This document shows positions 8,349 through 12,604 of a DNA stretch of 12,604 bases, one piece after another. The position numbers were made by a program, and so were the translations under genes. Source of the stretch: Acanthamoeba sp. SK_2022b (Eukaryota > Discosea > Longamoebia > Acanthamoebidae); assembly GCA_027943245.1 (NCBI GenBank), contig JANDJZ010000472.1:1-12604 (forward strand), written 5' to 3'. Numbering within the stretch: the stretch's first letter is position 1; the number at the start of each line of letters is the position of its first letter. The notes beneath the pieces are model-generated. The model saw only the letters and a list, made by a program, of their open reading frames with translations, did no database searches and had not been told where the DNA came from.

Positions 8349-8870
8349 TCAATTGTTGTGCTTGCAGCACAAGGGACCAACTTGAATATTGTGAAAGGGT
8401 AGAATTGGAATAAAACCAAAGAAGGCTGTATCTTCAAGTGCAAGTTGAACATTGTGGTCAGAGTCGTAAGACAGGGAGGTCTCAGGCTTGTCTTCATTGA
8501 AAAGATCCTCCTCCATATCTTGGTGCTTGTAACATACACATAGTGAAAAGAAATGCATAGAAGATGCATTGGGCAGCTGCATACCCTGGTCAGAGTGGAA
8601 GATGATGAAGTTGTATGGTTGAACAAAGTTGGTATCACAGAGGTTCTTGATTGATAAAAGGTCAGGAGAGTTGGGGGGCCAGTGTTCCTTCAGGATGTAG
8701 CTGGGCATTTTGATTTCAAGGAATTTGACAGGTTTGAACGCCCATTTCCTTGAAAGACTTGATCAGCACTTGCCATCCCCTCATGCACTTTATATCAATC
8801 ACTTCTGCATTCTACTGGACATGCTTATCAAGGAGCGCACTGCATCAACAGAGAAGATTTTCCTTCAGAA
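8349..8870 (-). pseudogene. Decayed Tc1/mariner-like DDE transposase remnant
   Basis: Two signature pieces appear in order on the minus strand. KIFSVDAV (about 8860-8837) resembles the first catalytic aspartate region of mariner-type transposases. PSYILKEHWPPNSPDL followed by LSIKNL (about 8705-8640) closely follows the WPPNSPDLNPIENLW signature around the third catalytic residue. They lie in different frames and only about 60 codons apart. That is too close for an intact DDE domain, so the middle, including the second aspartate, is deleted or unrecognisable. Stop codons interrupt the first piece. The second piece sits in a 120-codon open frame (8708-8349) whose downstream part I cannot match to a transposase. 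Confidence 0.5.
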
Positions 8871-9614
8871 CACCACATAGGTTCTCCTCTGTTGGCTGAC
8901 TGTCAGTCACTATTATGAGCTGTAGCAAAACAACTAAAATGCTTACATATACAACAACTTGAAGAGGGTTGATGCACAACTTACCACATTGACCATCATT
9001 CACAGATCCTCAGCACTTCCCTTCCAATGATGATGACGTAGATTGTAATCAATTTACCCCTGCCATAACCAACTCTCTGATGAAATCACCATGATACACC
9101 ACCAATAGGACAGCACAAACAGTGCTAGATGCAGTGGAGCAACTTAACATGCCACTGATCTACATGTCATCACCATCACAACTAGGGACGTACCATCTTT
9201 TATGAGGTGTATCTGTTCAGATGTCATGCCCCAATGCTTCCAACCTATATATGCCCACGATTGTGGAGCTACTGCAGAGCAATGATGCAGCAGGGCTACC
9301 AAAACAATGGTCTGATTAAGCCCTTAACATTCTTTAAGCTCTTTCACACAGAGCACAAGAACGTCAAGTTCCCCAAGTTCTGTGTCCAAGCGCCAGCCAC
9401 CTGCTGCATTGCTAATCGATACCCACCATGGCTCAGCCCTATCAGACATCACAGCAGCAACAGCCTGCCACACCATGCCACCCCATCCCTATCAGTTCAG
9501 GTCGCACATACAACTTTACTCCAAGAATGTCAGCTTGCCATGAGAGCACTTGCATCAGACTCAACCCTCATGCCCAACACATGGCATAGTTACCAAATGA
9601 TGTAGGTACCCACA

Positions 9615-10330
9615 TCATTTCAACACAACTTTTGCTGGTTGCACAATTTCACCTTTCCCCACAGCCTCAATGGCAGTGGCCACCACAGCCAACTTCATGG
9701 AGCAACTCACAGGTCCAACCTGCCTCAACCATCAACAGCATCTATGCTGCCATAGCAGCACTCCACAAGCCACTGGACCTTCACCCAATGCACAACCCTC
9801 ATTGCAAACCTTGTGCAGCCACAGCACTGTCTCGGTTGCTTTACACAAGTACTCAACAGTCCACTGCAGACATGATACAGCCAAAGGCAACCTTTTGGGA
9901 CTGAATCACACCCAGCCACTCCTCCTGAAGGACAGCACCATCACCAAGGTCTTGCCTTCATCTCTTGCTAATCCAATTAGCTCCTCCCTCAACTGTTTGG
10001 ACTCCCCAGCAACCACACACTCCAGACCCTTCATGATGCATGGAGCATGTCTGAGTAATCCAGGGACTCTACTTCTCAAAAATGCTCATCACTGTGCCAT
10101 AGCTTCCTCCACTGCGCCCAGTCCCACTGGCAGGGCCACCCTCATTGCCACACCAGGCCAGGACTTGGTCCACCATGTTGTCCTGCTTCCTTGTCCCCAA
10201 CACATCAATGTCTGCTTGCATACACATGTCCCACAGGCTCACTCTTCATGCCAAGAAGGATCTCCTTCATCACCTCACACAGAACACACTTGTGCTGTCA
10301 GCCTTCTCACTCATGGTAGGTCATCTCTAA
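9615..10330 (-). pseudogene. Decayed open frame of unknown family
   Basis: One minus-strand frame runs from an ATG at 10034-10032 to 9615. It has 137 sense codons (42, 57 and 38) broken only by TGA at 9908-9906 and 9734-9732, and it ends in TGA at 9617-9615. The inferred peptide is rich in Leu, Val, Glu and Lys (for example ESKQLREELIGLARDEGKTL), as expected for a helical protein. Another minus frame continues the same style upstream (KLWHSDEHF, EVESLDYSDML) with TGA interruptions, which suggests a frameshift near 10030. I do not recognise the family. The plus strand also has a 272-codon open frame across the same place (9670-10488). It is Ser/Thr/His/Pro-rich, runs into the DXO start, and I take it to be the antisense shadow. 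Confidence 0.35.
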
Positions 10331-10439
10331 CTGTCAGTGTAGTCCAAAAAGACTGTCACATAACAATAAGAGAAAAAACATACTGTCCACCACATCAAGC
10401 CAAAACCCTTTTGAGTAAACACAGGGAAAAGGTTGAGAA

Positions 10440-12505
10440 ATGCAGGGAGAGCCAAGCAGCAAGCGAGCGAAGCAAGAAGTGCCGTTGAGGTCTGAAACAG
10501 CGGCTGTCTATCAAGATAAAAATGCACGGCCTCATGCTGGACAGAGGTTCACAGTGTCCACACAAGCGCACTTACGGCAGAAAGTTTCCCCACTACTCCC
10601 AGCCGCGGTACCTGTTAGATTAGCAATTATTTACTGATTACACGAAAGCAATAATTGGCCTAACCAAGGTGGAAAGGGAGGTTGGGTGTATGTCACGCGA
10701 TGCAGGTCACCAGTGGCACAACGACAGCGATCAGGAGCTGGTGTGCCCCTCTTCTTTGGTGCTATTATCGCCTACGTTGACCTTTTGCTCACGTTCTACT
10801 CTACACGCGTACGTGGGCATTACTCCATTTACCCAGAGGTTCTTCAGAGAGCCCACGCCTGGTTGCAACCTTTCCGCCGGCTTCGAAACCTTTGTCAAGA
10901 AAGACGAGGAGGTGAGCCAGAACGCCAGAGCTCAATTCTGTGATGGCTAACCTTTCATCTCATCCATTCACAGAAAGAGAAGCAGGAGCATATCACGCCC
11001 ATCCTCTCCTGGTTGCATCATCGACGGGCCAACGGCTCTCGCGACACGTACATGCATTGCCACTTCACTAGCTGACTCGCAGCTTACTATCGTGCGCTGG
11101 CTCATGAACCTTTCACACCTCCAACTCGACTCTCCCAACCGCAGCAGAGAAATGGACGTCATAGCACACCCACACTTCGTGGCCTGGCGAGGCTCTTTCG
11201 CACGCCTCCTCTGTACTGCAGCCCTCTGCTGTGCGAAATCGATGCGCTGTGTCGACTGACCTGTGCCTGTGCAGGTGCTCCCTACAACCGTAGCGAGAGC
11301 TGGCGCTTGCTCGCCTGTCGATTCAAAGTGTGTCCTCGCACAGGTCACCCCCTCTCTCTGCGTGACTTGACTCATGACATGTGCGATTGATGCGTGGGCC
11401 ACCACTAGGGCACCATCTACCTGGCGGAGAAGGACACCGAGGAGACGCTGGCGCGCCGACGCAGCCAAACGCCGCGGGAGGAGCTGATGGGCTACTGGGG
11501 CTACAAGTTCGAGGACTACGCCACGCGCCCGCGCACGCCTGGCCCGGAGGCAATTGCAGAGGGACAGGCGGGCCCGGTGAGCAACATCCCGTGCTACTGC
11601 ACGGTGGTCAGGGCCCGCTTGGGCTCGCACCTCCTCCTGATGTCAGGAGAGACCGACTGCTGTCTGGGTGAGACTCGCCCCTCCCGCTTCCCTCACGCCC
11701 CCCCCCCCATCGGCTTGGCTGACGTGCTGTCCACGTAGAGGGTCGAGCCCAACCGCCAGACAACTACGTTGTACGAAGCACCGCCCATCAGTGAGAGGAG
11801 AGGGGGGAGCAGTGGCTGACAAAGCCTGGAGCGGCAGGAGCTGAAGACGAACAAGGTGATATCGACAGAGAGGGACAGGACGTCGTTCGAGCGCTACAAG
11901 CTGCTCAAGTTCTGGTCCCAGTCCTTCCTTGCGGGCGTCCCGCGCGTAGTGGTCGGCTTCCGTGACGACGAAGGGGTCGGTACGCGAACTGCGTCTCCCT
12001 CACCTTCCCCCCTCTACGAGGACTAATACAATAACATCGCACTACCACGTAGTGCGAGTAGTGCAGCATTTCAAGACCCTCGAGCTACCCCGCTACGTGG
12101 AGGGCAAGCGTGGCATGTGGGTATGACGTCGGGCAGACTACGTCTTGCTCTGCTTTCTCCAAGGTTTGTCGGCTGACGAGAGTCGTGGCACCTTCGTGTG
12201 TGTCCTGTGCGGCCCAGGACTCGGCCGTATGCATGAACTTCTGCGACCAGCTCCTGACCTGGGTTGCCCGCCTCTTCGAGGAGGAGAAGAGGGCGGGAGG
12301 CAAGGACGAGGCGCAGGTGGTGTGGGCGCTGGACTTTGCTGCACCATTCACGCACGTGGAGGCCACCCGCTTTGACGATGGCAGCCTCGCCTTCCTGCCC
12401 GCCTGGTTCACCTCCTCCGCGCCCTCGCCGCCAGCGCCGCAACAACACAGCCAAGAGCAGGCAGGCGTAACGCCAACTTCATTGGTGAGCGGACCACACG
12501 CATAA
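10440..12505 (+). CDS. DXO: DXO/Rai1-family RNA decapping and 5'-3' exoribonuclease
   Basis: The exons are 10440-10607, 10669-10740, 10837-10911, 10974-11047, 11145-11212, 11275-11327, 11409-11667, 11739-11770, 11838-11979, 12053-12120 and 12218-12505, which give 432 residues (human DXO has 396). Family members remove incomplete, non-canonical or NAD caps and pyrophosphate from RNA 5' ends, and many then degrade the RNA. Seen in order: a basic nuclear-signal-like KRAK near the start; [17 protein letters not shown]; a WRG motif (144-146); [20 protein letters not shown] (Glu205); GETD (Glu251, Asp253); ELK (Glu268, Lys270); [15 protein letters not shown] (Gln295); CMNFC; and FLPAWF. The family's metal-binding acidic residues and active-site lysine are thus all present. 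The first donor could be 10584 instead of 10608, which changes eight residues. The last exon reads through a GTGAGC at 12485 to TAA at 12503-12505; splicing there would alter only the tail. Confidence 0.92.
11698..11708 (+). repeat. 11-base C run in DXO intron 7
   Basis: Eleven consecutive C lie upstream of the exon 8 acceptor (AG at 11737-11738). A matching G10 run (2181-2190) lies in NEIL1 intron 1 just after its donor. Both are length-unstable homopolymers where assembly errors are likely. Confidence 0.9.
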
Positions 12506-12535
12506 CGTTAGCGAGCACTGCGCAGAGCGAGGCCG

Positions 12536-12604
12536 CTATTTGCTGCTTTCGACGTCGATGATGTCCTCGTCTTCCATGTCCTGGCCTTCGGCCGTCTGAT
12601 TGCC
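12536..12604 (-). CDS. 3' end of an unidentified convergent gene with an acidic C-terminus
   Basis: The minus-strand frame is open from the window edge to TAG at 12538-12536 and encodes 22 residues ending EDEDIIDVESSK, after an Asn/Gln/Gly stretch. Codon use is GC-rich as in host genes, and the stop lies just 30 bp from the DXO stop, which fits convergent host genes. Similar acidic ends with a D-I/V-I-D motif occur in organellar DnaK-type Hsp70s, but the piece is too short to name. Confidence 0.4.
   Translation of the reverse strand, partial: GNQTAEGQDMEDEDIIDVESSK

Larger units (their letters stand above)
7980..10430. mobile_element. Transposon-derived island 2, composite, edges not resolved
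   Basis: This stretch between the mannosidase and DXO genes is nearly free of CpG (I count three in 9421-10440) and rich in TG and CA. It contains a mariner-like transposase remnant and an unidentified decayed frame, both on the minus strand. Between them, 8880-9614 holds no supported gene. On its minus strand there are short open pieces, and a 6+1+6 perfect inverted repeat (TGACTG-T-CAGTCA) lies at 8897-8909. I could not identify terminal repeats, so the two fossils may belong to one element or two. Confidence 0.45.

Noticed and set aside
9670..10488. 272-codon plus-strand open frame between island 2 and DXO
   Set aside because: Composition is Ser/Thr/His/Pro/Gln-rich with no domain. It overlaps the DXO start codon in another frame and lies antisense to a more protein-like frame. 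Its openness is plausibly a by-product of base composition.
11048..11144. Including [10 protein letters not shown] (11083-11112) as coding sequence of DXO
   Set aside because: The stretch is in frame with the next exon but does not match the family and would break phase with exon 4. A GT-AG intron 11048-11144 restores both phase and the alignment.
2586..12505. LSM2 and DXO as a linked RNA-decay gene cluster
   Set aside because: They are separated by about 7 kb, a glycosidase gene and two transposon islands; shared RNA biology alone does not support a functional cluster.
1..12604. tRNA, rRNA, CRISPR array or bacterial-type operon signals
   Set aside because: I found no cloverleaf with internal A/B boxes, no spaced repeats, and no ribosome binding site pattern; the spliced genes show the DNA is eukaryotic nuclear.

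Overview
The window looks like nuclear DNA of a compact, GC-rich, intron-dense protist, most likely a free-living amoebozoan such as Acanthamoeba or a relative. I infer this from CpG-rich exons, many short introns (52-151 bp, all 32 modelled introns GT-AG, with loose donors such as GTACGN, GTTCCC and GTCAAT), short gaps between genes, and proteins of ordinary eukaryotic families. The species call is inference. All gene models were built by hand by splicing exons so that the reading phase closes and the protein follows its family.

Layout from left to right: (1) the 3' end of an unidentified plus-strand gene (1-222); (2) on the minus strand, a seven-exon NEIL1-type Fpg/Nei DNA glycosylase (575-2437); (3) a 148-bp divergent promoter shared with LSM2; (4) plus-strand LSM2 (2586-3178), whose start codon stands alone in its first coding exon; (5) an AT-rich, CpG-poor island (about 3430-5230) holding a decayed hAT-like transposase on the minus strand; (6) plus-strand MANEA-like GH99 endo-alpha-1,2-mannosidase, 14 exons (5252-7859), with a long Z-DNA-prone (CG)n(CA)n tract in an intron; (7) a second CpG-poor island (about 7980-10430) with a Tc1/mariner-like transposase remnant and an unidentified decayed frame, both minus strand; (8) plus-strand DXO/Rai1-family RNA 5'-end quality-control nuclease, 11 exons (10440-12505); (9) the last 22 codons of a convergent minus-strand gene (12536-12604), only 30 bp from the DXO stop.

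The four identified genes are housekeeping genes with separate jobs: base-excision repair (NEIL1), U6 snRNP and mRNA decay (LSm2), Golgi N-glycan trimming (MANEA), and removal of faulty 5' ends from RNA (DXO). LSm2 and DXO both bear on RNA 5'-end fate, but nothing in the sequence shows that they are regulated together. I do not see a new multi-gene system. The most interesting signals are the sharp compositional split between CpG-rich host genes and CpG-depleted transposon fossils whose in-frame stops are mostly TGA (the pattern expected from CpG deamination), the unidentified decayed frame in the second island, and the unusual tail and active-site neighbourhood of the NEIL1 homologue.
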